This document shows, one piece after another, positions 38,689 to 48,009 of a DNA stretch of 64,000 bases (position 1 is its first letter; every line of letters starts with the position of its first letter). The notes under the pieces are model-generated. The model was not told the origin of the DNA. It saw only the letters and a list, made by a program, of their open reading frames with translations, and did not search any database. The position numbers and the translations under genes are program-made. The DNA is taken from positions 536,643 through 600,642 of the forward strand of contig NZ_JAKEVF010000001.1 in assembly GCF_022398315.1 (NCBI RefSeq). Direction: 5' to 3'. This stretch comes from Shewanella sp. Isolate11 (GTDB taxonomy: Bacteria; Pseudomonadota; Gammaproteobacteria; Enterobacterales; Shewanellaceae).

Positions 38689-39468
38689 ATGAGAATTTGG
38701 GGTAAGTTTTTCGGCTTCGCCATCGGCTTTATGTTTGGCCGTATTATAGGTGGAATCATCGGTCTGTGGCTGGGACACCTTTATGATAAAAAGCGCGCCG
38801 AACTCAGCGCGATTGTAGGCAAAGGCACAGATCGCCAGTCGCTGTTTTTTAATACCACATTTGCCGTGATGGGCCACGTAGCCAAAGCGTCTGGGCAAGT
38901 CACTCAAGATGACATTCGCATGGCGACCACCTTGATGGATCAGATGCAGTTGCAGGGACAGGCTCGTCGTGATGCACAAGCGGCTTTTAATCAGGGTAAA
39001 GCCAGTGATTTTGATTTAACAGCCTGCTTAAAAACCTTTCGATTGATCTCTATGGGGCGCAGGGAACTGCTACAGATGTTCCTTGAGATCCAAATTCAAA
39101 CGGCACTGACAGATGCTAAACTCGATGCTAAAGAGCATGCCATTTTGCTCACCATTGCCAAAGAGCTGGGCTATAGCCAGTTACAACTCGATGAGTTATT
39201 AAAACGCTGGCAAGCCGAGTTTAATTTCCATAGCGGTGGTCGTAATCAACAAACTTCACTGGAAGATGCTTATGCACTTTTAGGTGTTGATGAGTCTGCG
39301 GCAGATCAACAGATTAAACGCGCTTATCGCAAACTAATGAATGAACATCATCCTGATAAATTGGTGGCAAAAGGATTACCGCCTGAAATGATGGAGCTGG
39401 CCAAGAATAAAGCACAGGATATTCAGGCGGCGTACGATAGAGTCAAACAAGATAGAGGTATGAAATAA
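38689..39468 (+). CDS. djlA: Membrane-anchored co-chaperone DjlA
   Basis: A 259-residue type III DnaJ protein. One N-terminal glycine-rich transmembrane helix (about 7-30: GFAIGFMFGRIIGGIIG) has the transmembrane glycine zipper known in DjlA. A TerB-like helical domain covers about 50-180, and a C-terminal J domain about 194-259 has the HPD motif in NEHHPDKLV. It recruits DnaK at the inner membrane. It lies 52 bp after murU on the same strand. Confidence 0.93.
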   Translation: MRIWGKFFGFAIGFMFGRIIGGIIGLWLGHLYDKKRAELSAIVGKGTDRQSLFFNTTFAVMGHVAKASGQVTQDDIRMATTLMDQMQLQGQARRDAQAAFNQGKASDFDLTACLKTFRLISMGRRELLQMFLEIQIQTALTDAKLDAKEHAILLTIAKELGYSQLQLDELLKRWQAEFNFHSGGRNQQTSLEDAYALLGVDESAADQQIKRAYRKLMNEHHPDKLVAKGLPPEMMELAKNKAQDIQAAYDRVKQDRGMK

Positions 39469-39510
39469 CGGCGTTTTGTTACTTAAACGAGCCGATATAA
39501 GGAGATAACG

Positions 39511-40188
39511 ATGAGGCCATTTCAGCGCTATTTGTGGATCAGAAGATTGCCGACAAGGATATTGACGAGAGCAGGGATATTGCTGGGCATATTGGCCGTC
39601 GGCTTTACTACTCAGCTACAGGCGCGGGAAACTTGGTTTATCGCGCCGTTCGCTGGCTATGACTTCGGTACTAACCAGTTCGAAGCTAGCAATTCAAATA
39701 TTAACCTGGACTCTCAGGTCAAGGTGGCCGATGGTGAGCATGTTGGAGTCGTCATAGGTGTGAAGACTCGAGAGCCGGGGGATATTTATCTGCTATACAG
39801 CCACCAATCCAGTGAACTACGGCTTGCTGAAAACTTTATGAGTTCGACGGTTTTAAGCGAGCTTGACCTAGATTATATGCATGTTGGAGGCTCTTTATAT
39901 TTCCCAACTGGCAATTTACGTCCTTATGTTACCGTGAGTATAGGTTTTACTCAGATGCGTCCATCAAGCGATTACAGTAATGAGACTCGTTTTTCTATGG
40001 GGTTTGGTGCTGGGGTTGAGTATCAATTTAATCAAAGTATTGCCTTGTTTGTTGATGCGCGAGGTTATAGTACCTTTCTTAGTAGCGATAACGATCTATT
40101 CTGCCAATCTAACAAATGTGTCTGGCATATTGACGCCGATATGATGTGGCAAGCTCAGGTGAACGCGGGACTTAAAATTTCATTCTAG
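39511..40188 (+). CDS. Outer-membrane beta-barrel protein, unknown function
   Basis: A 225-residue exported protein. A basic N-terminus and hydrophobic stretch (about 19-36) form the signal peptide ending LQA|RE. The mature part is an 8-stranded-type barrel with alternating hydrophobic residues: WFIAPFAGYDFG, HVGGSLYFP, LRPYVTVSIGFTQM and VEYQFNQSIALFVDARGY. It ends in phenylalanine as outer-membrane proteins require. It resembles the OmpW/OmpA-like small barrels. AAGGAG lies upstream. It sits 42 bp after djlA and 10 bp before hprA, so it may be in the same transcript. Confidence 0.78.
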   Translation: MRPFQRYLWIRRLPTRILTRAGILLGILAVGFTTQLQARETWFIAPFAGYDFGTNQFEASNSNINLDSQVKVADGEHVGVVIGVKTREPGDIYLLYSHQSSELRLAENFMSSTVLSELDLDYMHVGGSLYFPTGNLRPYVTVSIGFTQMRPSSDYSNETRFSMGFGAGVEYQFNQSIALFVDARGYSTFLSSDNDLFCQSNKCVWHIDADMMWQAQVNAGLKISF

Positions 40189-40198
40189 AGAAGTTGAT

Positions 40199-41152
40199 AT
40201 GAAAATAGTTGTACTGGATGGATACACCCTAAATCCCGGTGATTTAGATTGGCAAGGATTTAGCGAACAGGCAGATTTTAGCTGCTTCGATCGCACACCT
40301 GCGAATTTGTTACTCGAACGCGCTAACGGCGCTGAAATATTGCTAACCAACAAAACCTCCATCGATGCTGAGGCGATTGCGCAGTTACCACAGTTGAAAT
40401 ATATCGGTGTTCTAGCCACTGGTACCAATGTGGTGGATATCGATGCCGCCAAAGCCGCTGATGTGGTGGTTACCAATGTACCGGGATATGGCCCTGATGC
40501 CGTAGCGCAGATGGTGTTTGCTCATATTTTACATCATACCCAAGGCGTTGCAGCTCACCATCAGGCGGTTGTTGCTGGCCAGTGGGTTAATAATTCAGAT
40601 TTTTGTTTTACGCTGTCGCCACTGCAATCCCTTAAAGGTAAAACCTTAGGCTTAGTGGGTTATGGTGATATAGGTCAGCAAGTGGCGAATATTGCTCGAG
40701 CCTTTCAGATGCAGGTATTGGTTAACAGTCATAGACCTAAAACCGACTTACCTGAAGGGGTAACTTGGTGCGAGCTAGCAAGGCTTTACCAACAAGCGGA
40801 TATTATTTCATTGCATTGTCCGTTAACCACAGAAACCGGCAAGATGATTAATCACCAGTCCTTAGCGCAAATGAAGGGCACTGCATTGCTGATCAATACC
40901 GCTCGTGGCGGCTTGATTGATGAGGCGGCGCTGGCCGATGCACTGGAGCGCGGCGTGATTGCCGCCGCCGGTGTCGATGTATTATCGACCGAGCCTCCAC
41001 TGGCGAACAACCCGCTGCTGCAGGCTAAAAATATCAGTATCAGTCCTCATAATGCTTGGGCGACACGCGAAGCCAGAAAAAACTTGATGGCCATTGCGCT
41101 GCAGAATCTTAACGCGTATTTAGCGGGGGAATCGCTAAATAGAGTGAGTTAA
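40199..41152 (+). CDS. hprA: D-2-hydroxyacid dehydrogenase, glycerate/hydroxypyruvate type
   Basis: A 317-residue NAD-dependent dehydrogenase. The start MKIVVLDGYTLNPGDLDW matches the glycerate dehydrogenase subgroup. The Rossmann motif GLVGYGDIGQQVA lies near 150, the catalytic Arg in INTARGGLIDE near 234, Glu near 263 and His in PHNAWATREA near 281. It probably interconverts glycerate and hydroxypyruvate. A strong terminator follows. Confidence 0.88.
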   Translation: MKIVVLDGYTLNPGDLDWQGFSEQADFSCFDRTPANLLLERANGAEILLTNKTSIDAEAIAQLPQLKYIGVLATGTNVVDIDAAKAADVVVTNVPGYGPDAVAQMVFAHILHHTQGVAAHHQAVVAGQWVNNSDFCFTLSPLQSLKGKTLGLVGYGDIGQQVANIARAFQMQVLVNSHRPKTDLPEGVTWCELARLYQQADIISLHCPLTTETGKMINHQSLAQMKGTALLINTARGGLIDEAALADALERGVIAAAGVDVLSTEPPLANNPLLQAKNISISPHNAWATREARKNLMAIALQNLNAYLAGESLNRVS

Positions 41153-41192
41153 CTCGGTTCGGAAACGCTATTTAGGACGGGTCAACCCCAAT

Positions 41193-41219
41193 AAAAAAGG
41201 CGCTTTATGCGCCTTTTTT
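41193..41219. terminator. Bidirectional terminator between hprA and purT
   Basis: AAAAAAGGCGC (41193-41203), loop TTTAT, and GCGCCTTTTTT (41209-41219) form a perfect 11-bp stem with A and T runs on both sides. Confidence 0.93.
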
Positions 41220-41253
41220 GTTTTCTTATACAGATTGGTATTAAACGCTATGC

Positions 41254-42429
41254 TTAGAAAATCACTTCAACCTTGCTGGCAACATTGAGCGCTTTTTCAA
41301 TAGCATTATCAATGGATTCACCGCGAGCTAATCCAACACCTAAACGTCTACGACCGTCGATTGTTGGCTTAGCAAATAAGCGCAATTGGGTATCAGGTTC
41401 GGCCAAGGCGCTAGCCATGCCTTGATAACGGATATCGCTAGAGGTGCCTTCAGCTAAAATCACCGCTGATGCCGATGGGCCGTGTTGAGCAATATTGGCA
41501 ATAGGCAGACCTAAGATAGCGCGCACATGCAGGGCAAACTCTGACAAATCTTGGCTAATGAGGGTGACTAAGCCTGTGTCATGTGGGCGAGGTGATACTT
41601 CAGAGAAATAGACTTCATCACCTTTAATAAACAGCTCTACACCAAACAGGCCATATCCACCTAAGGCTTCAACCACTTTACGGCCAATCTCTTGTGACTT
41701 AGCTAACACAGTGTCAGACATTTGCTGTGGCTGCCAAGATTCACGGTAATCACCATCTTCTTGTCTGTGGCCGATAGGCGCGCAGAAATGGATACCGTTA
41801 ACGGCGCTAATGGTGAGCAGGGTGATCTCATAGTCGAAGGGAACAAAACCTTCGACTATGACTCGGCCACCACCGGCTCGGCCCCCTTCTTGGGCGTATT
41901 GCCATGCGGTGACAATTTGTTCCGCTTGACGGATAACGCTTTGCCCTTTACCCGATGAACTCATAACAGGTTTTACCACACAAGGTAAACCAATTTCGGC
42001 AACTGCTTGTTCAAACTCAGATTGGGTATCGCAGAAGAAATAAGGTGAGGTAGGTAAACCTAAGGTTTCTGCGGCAAGGCGACGAATACCTTCTCTGTCC
42101 ATGGTGAGCTGAGTCGCTTTAGCAGTGGGGATGACGTTAACGCCTTCTGCTTCCATTTCAACTAAGGTCTGCGTGGCAATAGCTTCAATTTCGGGGATCA
42201 CCAGATGCGGTTTTTCTTCGGTGATAATGGCTCTTAGGGCGTCTGCATCGAGCATATTGATCACATGAAAGCGGTGTGCAACCTGCATAGCTGGGGCATT
42301 AGGATAGCGGTCGACGCCAATCACTTCAACGCCCATACGTTGTAGTTCAATCGCAACTTCTTTGCCGAGTTCTCCGCAGCCGAGCAACATGGCTCTTATC
42401 GCGCCATTAGAATGTGGTGTGCCTATCAT
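41254..42429 (-). CDS. purT: Formate-dependent phosphoribosylglycinamide formyltransferase
   Basis: A 391-residue ATP-grasp enzyme that formylates GAR with formate and ATP in purine synthesis. It shows the N-terminal [15 protein letters not shown], the ATP-grasp loop [13 protein letters not shown] (near 152), [10 protein letters not shown] (metal site, near 279) and a C-terminal [11 protein letters not shown]. The length matches PurT. It is transcribed alone, and no clear PurR box was found in the 284 bp upstream. Confidence 0.95.
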   Translation of the reverse strand: MIGTPHSNGAIRAMLLGCGELGKEVAIELQRMGVEVIGVDRYPNAPAMQVAHRFHVINMLDADALRAIITEEKPHLVIPEIEAIATQTLVEMEAEGVNVIPTAKATQLTMDREGIRRLAAETLGLPTSPYFFCDTQSEFEQAVAEIGLPCVVKPVMSSSGKGQSVIRQAEQIVTAWQYAQEGGRAGGGRVIVEGFVPFDYEITLLTISAVNGIHFCAPIGHRQEDGDYRESWQPQQMSDTVLAKSQEIGRKVVEALGGYGLFGVELFIKGDEVYFSEVSPRPHDTGLVTLISQDLSEFALHVRAILGLPIANIAQHGPSASAVILAEGTSSDIRYQGMASALAEPDTQLRLFAKPTIDGRRRLGVGLARGESIDNAIEKALNVASKVEVIF

Positions 42430-42713
42430 TTTGTGGGTACCTTATATGGATGATTGGTCTGTAAGTGCGCCAATTGTTTACTATTATTCTAATATATCTT
42501 ACCTTCTTGAAGGCAATATAAGCGCTTTTCCCCAAACAAGTGTGTACTCGATCACCAAATTTTGTCGGGAATAAAGCAATAATACCAAGCAATATATCTG
42601 TCATCGGTCAAAACAAAAAGAGAGCTGAGTGTTTGCAGTTGGCTGAACATTAAAGGATTTAAGCTCATTGAAGTGAGGTTTTACTTCACGCTGAAGATGT
42701 TAAGGAGAGAGCC

Positions 42714-43205
42714 GTGTTTTTGGATTACTTCGCGTTAGGCGTGATTGTTTTCGTCGTCGTATTTATCTTTTACGGCATTATTGTCATTCATGATATTCCC
42801 TACGAAATAGCAAAGAAGCGTAATCATCCTCAGCAAGATGCCTTGCATGTTGCGGGTTGGGTGAGTTTATTTACCTTGCATGCCCTGTGGCCATTCTTAT
42901 GGATTTGGGCGACCTTGTATCGTGAAGATCGGGGGTGGGGCTTTACCAAAGTTGTCGAGCGTGAACTGGCACTCGAAGATGAAGTCAAGCAGCTGAAACA
43001 ACAGCTATCGGAACTCAGCCAGCGCCTTGCGGTGGTAGAAAATACAGATAAGCATTTGTCTACAGCGACTGTGTCAACAGATGCGGCTAACACTGGGGTT
43101 AGTGCAGAGGTTGGCGAAACGACGTTGGCAGCAACAAAACCTTCTCAAGCAACTCAAGCAACTCAAGTAAGTGAAGCAAAACCTACTTCTGATAAGGACG
43201 CATAA
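42714..43205 (+). CDS. yiaW: DUF3302 inner-membrane protein (YiaW-like)
   Basis: A 163-residue protein with a GTG start after AAGGAGAG. Two transmembrane helices (about 5-27 and 45-66) show strong identity to E. coli YiaW: MFLDYFALG, YGIIVIHDIPY, IAKKRNHP, HVAGWVSLFTLH and WPFLWIWATLYR. The extra C-terminal 70 residues contain a coiled coil (EDEVKQLKQQLSELSQRL) and a Thr/Ala-rich tail with ATQATQ repeats. It is 2 bp from the HlyD partner gene and probably forms a complex with it; the function is unknown. Confidence 0.88.
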   Translation: MFLDYFALGVIVFVVVFIFYGIIVIHDIPYEIAKKRNHPQQDALHVAGWVSLFTLHALWPFLWIWATLYREDRGWGFTKVVERELALEDEVKQLKQQLSELSQRLAVVENTDKHLSTATVSTDAANTGVSAEVGETTLAATKPSQATQATQVSEAKPTSDKDA

Positions 43206-43207
43206 AG

Positions 43208-44344
43208 ATGGATCTTTTATTAATTCTTACCTACGCGTCGATCTGCATTGCCATTTTTAAGATTTTTAAAATCCCGTTAAATAAATGGACAGTACCCACG
43301 GCCATTTTAGGTGGTGTGGTGCTGGTGGGCACCTTAGTGCTATTGATGAACTACAACCATCCATACAGCCCATTTGCTAAAGAGGTCTTTATCTCGGTGC
43401 CGATTAATCCTGCGGTGCGCGGCGTTGTTAAAGAGGTGAATGTAAAGCCAAATGTTCCTGTAAAGAAAGGCGATGTATTGTTTAAAATTAATCCAACGCC
43501 CTTTGAAGCGGTTGTGATGCAAAAGCGTGCGGCATTGGCTGCGGCTGAAATGGAAGTTCCCCAATTAGAAGCATCATGGAAAACGGCGCAGGCCACGATG
43601 CGGCAAGCAAAATCCAATCGAGACCGTACTAAATCAGCTTATGAACGCTATGAAGAGGGGCGCAAACGTGGCGGTGTTAATTCTCCATTCTCTGAGCTTG
43701 AGTTAGATAATCGACGTCAGCTTTATATTTCGGCACAGGCTCAGTTAACTGCTGCGGAGTCTGAAGAACGTCGCTTTCGACTGGCTTATGAATCTAATGT
43801 CGATGGGGTTAATACCAAGGTTGCCGGTATTCAGGCTGAACTGGATAAAGCGCTATTTGATCTTGAACAAACGGTGGTATTGGCGCCCAGTGATGGCATG
43901 GTGACTCAGATGGCGCTGCGTCCAGGGATTATTGCCGTGCCAATGCCGCTCCGATCTTTAATGAGTTTTATTCCCGATGAAGAGCGTTATATGGCGGGAG
44001 CATTTCGACAAAACTCGCTATTGCGTCTAGAAGCGGGCGATGAAGCTGAAGTGATCTTGGATGGCGCCCCAGGGCAAGTGTTTAAAGGTAAGGTAGCAAA
44101 AGTGCTACCCGCGATGGCAGAAGGGGAGATTCAATCAACTGGCAGTTTAATTCCTTCCAGTATGTTAATGCAGCCTGGGCGTGTCGTGGTGCTGATTAAA
44201 GTGGATGACGATGCCATTAAGCATGGTTTCCCGGCGGGTGCTGCTGGCCAAATTGCCATTTATACCGAACATTTTCATCATGTTGCTGTAATGAGAAAGG
44301 TGTTATTGCGAATGCAAGGTTGGCTCAATTACCTGTTCCATTAG
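43208..44344 (+). CDS. yiaV: HlyD-family membrane fusion protein (YiaV-like)
   Basis: A 378-residue protein with an N-terminal membrane region (two hydrophobic stretches at about 2-17 and 29-49). It has biotinyl-lipoyl half-domains (VPINPAVRGVVKEVNVKPN near 69 and VVLAPSDGMVTQMALRPG near 219) flanking a helical hairpin (about 100-205), and a beta-barrel domain. This is the periplasmic adaptor design of HlyD/EmrA. With the DUF3302 gene just upstream it matches the E. coli yiaWV pair. No cognate inner-membrane pump is next to it. Confidence 0.87.
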   Translation: MDLLLILTYASICIAIFKIFKIPLNKWTVPTAILGGVVLVGTLVLLMNYNHPYSPFAKEVFISVPINPAVRGVVKEVNVKPNVPVKKGDVLFKINPTPFEAVVMQKRAALAAAEMEVPQLEASWKTAQATMRQAKSNRDRTKSAYERYEEGRKRGGVNSPFSELELDNRRQLYISAQAQLTAAESEERRFRLAYESNVDGVNTKVAGIQAELDKALFDLEQTVVLAPSDGMVTQMALRPGIIAVPMPLRSLMSFIPDEERYMAGAFRQNSLLRLEAGDEAEVILDGAPGQVFKGKVAKVLPAMAEGEIQSTGSLIPSSMLMQPGRVVVLIKVDDDAIKHGFPAGAAGQIAIYTEHFHHVAVMRKVLLRMQGWLNYLFH

Positions 44345-44367
44345 TTTGAATCGAAAATTAATCTAAT

Positions 44368-44405
44368 AAAAAGCCCCTCACTATTTTCTAGTAAGGGGCT
44401 TTTTG
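44368..44405. terminator. Terminator after the yiaV-like gene
   Basis: AAAAAGCCCCT pairs with AGGGGCTTTTT, with an inner ACTA/TAGT extension and one mismatch. The A/T runs on both sides suit the convergent lipoprotein gene too. Confidence 0.9.
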
Positions 44406-44439
44406 ATGACGCTAAAGCTTTTTTAACCGGCTAAGTCTT

Positions 44440-44976
44440 TTAAGGTTTAGGCGGAAACTCGGCCAAAATTTTACTGACAGTAGCCTGAGTGTCATTGGCT
44501 TTTTCTTCACCGCCATCATCAAATTCAAATTTATCACTGCCGCGCCAAATTAATTTGTTGCTGGCCATATCGATAATATCGATTTGAATGGTCTCAATTT
44601 TGGTTGATCCGCTTCCCAGAGGAACGCCGACACTCGTACCGACACCTACACCGCTAGATTTTCCCCAAGAACCACCACCTATACCGATAGAAAGTCCTGA
44701 GCTTTTAGGCTTGTCGGCAACATTTAATGCGTAAGTAACCGCAAACTGAGCAGCTTCATCTGACTTGCTATAGCCCTGTGAGGTTAAGGCGATATCGATG
44801 GCTTTCTCAATACGTCCACCACTTAATGGGTCAGCAAGGGCTTGTGGAGATTGAATGGTGAATTGTTTCAACTGGCTAAAATTATAATCGACATCGTAAT
44901 CCTGTTTGGGTTTTGCTGAACAGGCTGCGAGTGTAATGCAAGAGACCAACAATATAAGCGTTTTTTTGAGCTTCAT
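44440..44976 (-). CDS. DUF4136 family lipoprotein
   Basis: A 178-residue lipoprotein with lipobox LAAC (Cys19). The mature protein starts with the DUF4136 pattern DYDVDYNFSQLKQFTI and ends with KLIWRGSDKFEFDD before a short acidic tail. A Gly/Ser-rich segment (about 95-125: SIGIGGGSWGKSSG) is in the middle. The family is widespread in Bacteroidetes and gammaproteobacteria and has no known activity. It is convergent with the yiaV-like gene. Confidence 0.85.
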   Translation of the reverse strand: MKLKKTLILLVSCITLAACSAKPKQDYDVDYNFSQLKQFTIQSPQALADPLSGGRIEKAIDIALTSQGYSKSDEAAQFAVTYALNVADKPKSSGLSIGIGGGSWGKSSGVGVGTSVGVPLGSGSTKIETIQIDIIDMASNKLIWRGSDKFEFDDGGEEKANDTQATVSKILAEFPPKP

Positions 44977-45195
44977 TATTCACTACCTATCTGAACTTAT
45001 TTTCATCAATGTGCAGCTATCAGTTTATTTATGCAAGGTTTTTTTAAATTGATTTTAATGAATAAAGTTTAGCCTACCGACACTAAATCGGTTATGTTTT
45101 AGCTAATTCGAAGGTATTTCATTTCCTAACCCTAGGGGAAATACTGGCGATAGAGTCGCGATCAACTAGGATTTTAAGACAGGTCTTTTACTTTA

Positions 45196-45471
45196 ATGGT
45201 TATGGAACAGTTAGAGTTTTTTGAAATACCCAGCCCTTGTATTGGTGTTTGTCAGACCGATGCCAGAGGCTATTGCAAAGGGTGTTTACGCAATCGAGAT
45301 GAGCGCTTTAATTGGCTGCATTTTTCCGATGCGCAAAAATATGATGTGATTCGCTTATGCAAACAGCGTAAGCGCAGACGTCAGCTAGCACTGTTAAAAG
45401 CCAAAAAAATTGAGGTGTTACAGCAACGAGCGGCGGCAACCTCGAGTCTTGATTTCGATACCGAGGATTAA
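45196..45471 (+). CDS. DUF1289 family small Cys-motif protein
   Basis: A 91-residue protein with the DUF1289 motif PCIGVCQTDARGYCKGC (about 14-30), a four-cysteine Fe-S- or zinc-type site, and a basic C-terminal helix (KQRKRRRQLALLKAKK). The start is uncertain between ATG at 45196 and ATG at 45202; neither has a strong ribosome binding site. It overlaps the stop of the convergent histidine kinase gene by 4 bp. Confidence 0.82.
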   Translation: MVMEQLEFFEIPSPCIGVCQTDARGYCKGCLRNRDERFNWLHFSDAQKYDVIRLCKQRKRRRQLALLKAKKIEVLQQRAAATSSLDFDTED

Positions 45472-46754
45472 CTTTTTGTCGCAGGACTATGCTTAATTTG
45501 TGGCCAACTTAAGGTAAAGCGTGTCACGCCATCTTGGCTAAACAGTGTTACTTTGCCGTAATGACGTTCCATAATGCGTTTGATAATAGCCAGTCCTAAT
45601 CCATGCCCTTTATTGCCGTTTTGCACCGATTTACTGCGATAAAAAGGCTCAAAAATCTGCTGTTGATCTTCGCTATTAATTCCCGGTCCATCATCGATGA
45701 CACTTAATTCTATTAGCTTATTCTGCGAGTTGAGTTGCACGCGAATAGTCGTTGCCGCAAAGCGTTGAGCATTGATGATCAGATTTTGTAGCGCCCTTTC
45801 TATTAAGGCCGCATCGCCCATAACTTGTAATTGTTTGGCCTGAGTATCAAAGGTAATGGGTGTCGGATTTAGCTTTTGCAGCCGTAAAATGGTTTGCCGT
45901 GTGATCTTGGTGAGATCGCAGCGTTCAATTTGAATGGATTTGCGTTGAGATTCTAAGCTGGCATAAGTGAGAAGTTCTTGCAGCAGATTTTCCATCTCCT
46001 TGATATCGAGTTTCATCTCTTCTAGGAATGCGTCTCTTCGCTGAGGATCTGACTCTGGTAAGCAATACTGAGGGATCAGCGCCATGGCAAATTTGAGTCG
46101 AGCCAGCGGAGTGCGGATCTCATGGGATACTGCATTGGAAAGGTGCTTTTGGTTTTCAATAAGCTCACGAATATGCTTAGCCATCTCGTTAAAGGTGGTC
46201 GCTAATGGTTGTACTTGTGAACTGGGCGGTAAGGTAATTTGGGTGTCCCAATTGGATTGACCAAACTCTTCTGTGGCGCGTTTAAGGGTCTTTAGATCCC
46301 GTGATAACGGCCATACCCAGATGAGTGCCACTAAGGCTAAAGAAAGATAGAAAAAGAGGGTGAACAGGCCTCTTAAACGCTCGCGAGAGTCAATCTCGAT
46401 GGGGCCTGCCATCAACACTTGCTGATCATCAATTTTAATAAAATGCAGTTCGTGTTCTTCACCTCGCTCGGCAACTAAGACTTGATTATGGGCAAGTTGT
46501 TCGCCGTCAGCTAAGGCAATTTTGTTACTATTTAATAACCGCAGAGGGTAATTGGGTATATGTTCTAGTTTATCAAGATAACTCTGGCGCTGCTGGGGGG
46601 ATATTTGCGCCAGCATTTGAGCAAGTACGATCAATGGAGCATTAATCTCACTATTATCGGCGAAATTTTTTTGCCACAGACTATCGAGTGTCCAGCCTAT
46701 GCCTAGCATACTTAAGCTTAGTAGTAGATATAGGCTGATAAAAAGCCGCTTCAC
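45468..46754 (-). CDS. Sensor histidine kinase, RstB-like
   Basis: A 428-residue kinase with a GTG start. TM1 is at about 4-24 and TM2 at about 128-150, flanking a 100-residue periplasmic sensor. A HAMP segment (about 150-200) leads into the HisKA domain with phosphoacceptor His211 in SNAVSHEIRTPLARL. The ATPase domain has N-box LQNLIINAQRFA, DDGPGI and GHGLGLAI. It follows its response regulator by 9 bp. It resembles RstB, but the signal is unknown; the presence of the DUF3019 gene suggests an envelope cue. Confidence 0.87.
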   Translation of the reverse strand: MKRLFISLYLLLSLSMLGIGWTLDSLWQKNFADNSEINAPLIVLAQMLAQISPQQRQSYLDKLEHIPNYPLRLLNSNKIALADGEQLAHNQVLVAERGEEHELHFIKIDDQQVLMAGPIEIDSRERLRGLFTLFFYLSLALVALIWVWPLSRDLKTLKRATEEFGQSNWDTQITLPPSSQVQPLATTFNEMAKHIRELIENQKHLSNAVSHEIRTPLARLKFAMALIPQYCLPESDPQRRDAFLEEMKLDIKEMENLLQELLTYASLESQRKSIQIERCDLTKITRQTILRLQKLNPTPITFDTQAKQLQVMGDAALIERALQNLIINAQRFAATTIRVQLNSQNKLIELSVIDDGPGINSEDQQQIFEPFYRSKSVQNGNKGHGLGLAIIKRIMERHYGKVTLFSQDGVTRFTLSWPQIKHSPATKS

Positions 46755-46763
46755 CGAATCACC

Positions 46764-47477
46764 TTAGTTATTCCAGGCTTCAGGGGCAAACAGGTAACCT
46801 TGACCCCAAACCGTCTTGATTCTGAAGGGCGTTTCAATGTTATCGCCGAGCTTTTTACGCAGCCGAGAAATACGCACATCGATTTTTCGGTCTTTACCAT
46901 CAAAGTCGATATTGAGCAGGTATTGATAGATGTACTGGCGGCTTAACACTTGTCCCGCCTGTGAGGCCAGTAGCCATAACAGTTCAAACTCATGGCTGGT
47001 GAGGTCTACTTCCTTCTCGCCTAAACGAATGGTTTGGGTGTGAGGATCGATACTTAGTTTACCGAAGATAAGACAATGTGATTCGGCCTGTTGTGGTTTG
47101 GCGTTGCGGCGTAATAAATTATTGATTCTGGCAACTAACAGCGCAGGGTCGACCGGCTTCACCACGTAATCGTCAGCGCCCAATTCGAAGCCTTTAATTT
47201 GATCTTCATTTGAGCCCAAAGCGCTCATTAATAAGATGGGGCCGGCAAAATAATCTGGCAGTTTTTCACATAGAGAAAGACCATCGATACCGGGCAACAT
47301 GATATCAAGCAAGATGATATCAGGTTTATAGTTAATCAGGCGGGTCATTACCGTGTCGCCACGACGCTCAACTTCTACATGCATACCATGTGACTTCAAA
47401 TAATCCACAATCAAATTAGCGAGACGAATATCGTCTTCGACCAGTAATACTCTGTGTGTCGATTGAGGTTCGGTCAT
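46764..47477 (-). CDS. OmpR-family response regulator, RstA-like
   Basis: A 237-residue regulator. The start MTEPQSTHRV is chosen because the ATG overlaps the upstream TAA (TAATG) and GGAG lies 9 bases before; an in-frame ATG at 47492 sits within the neighbouring gene. The receiver has Asp15-Asp16, phosphoacceptor Asp58 (LLDIMLPG) and Lys in YVVKPV. The winged helix C-terminus (about 135-235) has SHEFELLWLLASQAGQVLSR and KIDVRISRLRKKLG. It acts with the kinase downstream. Confidence 0.88.
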   Translation of the reverse strand: MTEPQSTHRVLLVEDDIRLANLIVDYLKSHGMHVEVERRGDTVMTRLINYKPDIILLDIMLPGIDGLSLCEKLPDYFAGPILLMSALGSNEDQIKGFELGADDYVVKPVDPALLVARINNLLRRNAKPQQAESHCLIFGKLSIDPHTQTIRLGEKEVDLTSHEFELLWLLASQAGQVLSRQYIYQYLLNIDFDGKDRKIDVRISRLRKKLGDNIETPFRIKTVWGQGYLFAPEAWNN

Positions 47478-47893
47478 TAGAAAAGGCTCCATGGTTTTTG
47501 GTAGCGGCTGCGATACTTGGGTTCGGCCGTAGGGGTTATTTTTAGTTTTTTTGTAGCCAAAGTTTGGTTGGTTTCTTTATCGATCAACATGAATTGAATG
47601 TCGCGATTAGTTGAGACATTCACTGCATAAGAGTGGATCTCTTCTGACGGTGCACACCAGTGTGTGAGGGACTGATGATCCGACATAAGACAAACAGTCT
47701 GTGACGTTTGTGTTTGCCATTTAAGCTCAAGTTCCACTTCACAACTCTGATCTGGCTGTGTTGTTATACAAAATTGCGGCGATAAAGAGAGCGTCGCATT
47801 GACAAGGTCGTTCGATGCGAAAGCGCTACTGACCAGTGTGATAAACACTAACGCTGTTTGTAATAGTCTATTCATTAAAGTTTGCACTGACAT
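47477..47893 (-). CDS. DUF3019 family exported protein
   Basis: A 138-residue protein with a signal peptide (about 1-26, AFA|SN). The mature domain has four cysteines (QFCITT, QSCEVELELKW, TVCLMS, HWCAPS), consistent with two periplasmic disulfides and an immunoglobulin-like beta sandwich. This is the DUF3019 pattern seen in Shewanella. It ends in a Trp-rich basic tail (YRSRYQKPWSLF). Its stop codon overlaps the response regulator start by one base, so all three genes form one unit. A sensory accessory role is an inference. Confidence 0.8.
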   Translation of the reverse strand: MSVQTLMNRLLQTALVFITLVSSAFASNDLVNATLSLSPQFCITTQPDQSCEVELELKWQTQTSQTVCLMSDHQSLTHWCAPSEEIHSYAVNVSTNRDIQFMLIDKETNQTLATKKLKITPTAEPKYRSRYQKPWSLF

Positions 47894-48009
47894 AAAACCT
47901 AATAAGCCGTGCCGACAAATACCATATTGGTGTATTTTTTAATCACCAATTGGTTTGCGACAATTCCGTTGTCTAAATATGAAGAGTGAACAAGGTCGGA
48001 ATTTTGCCA

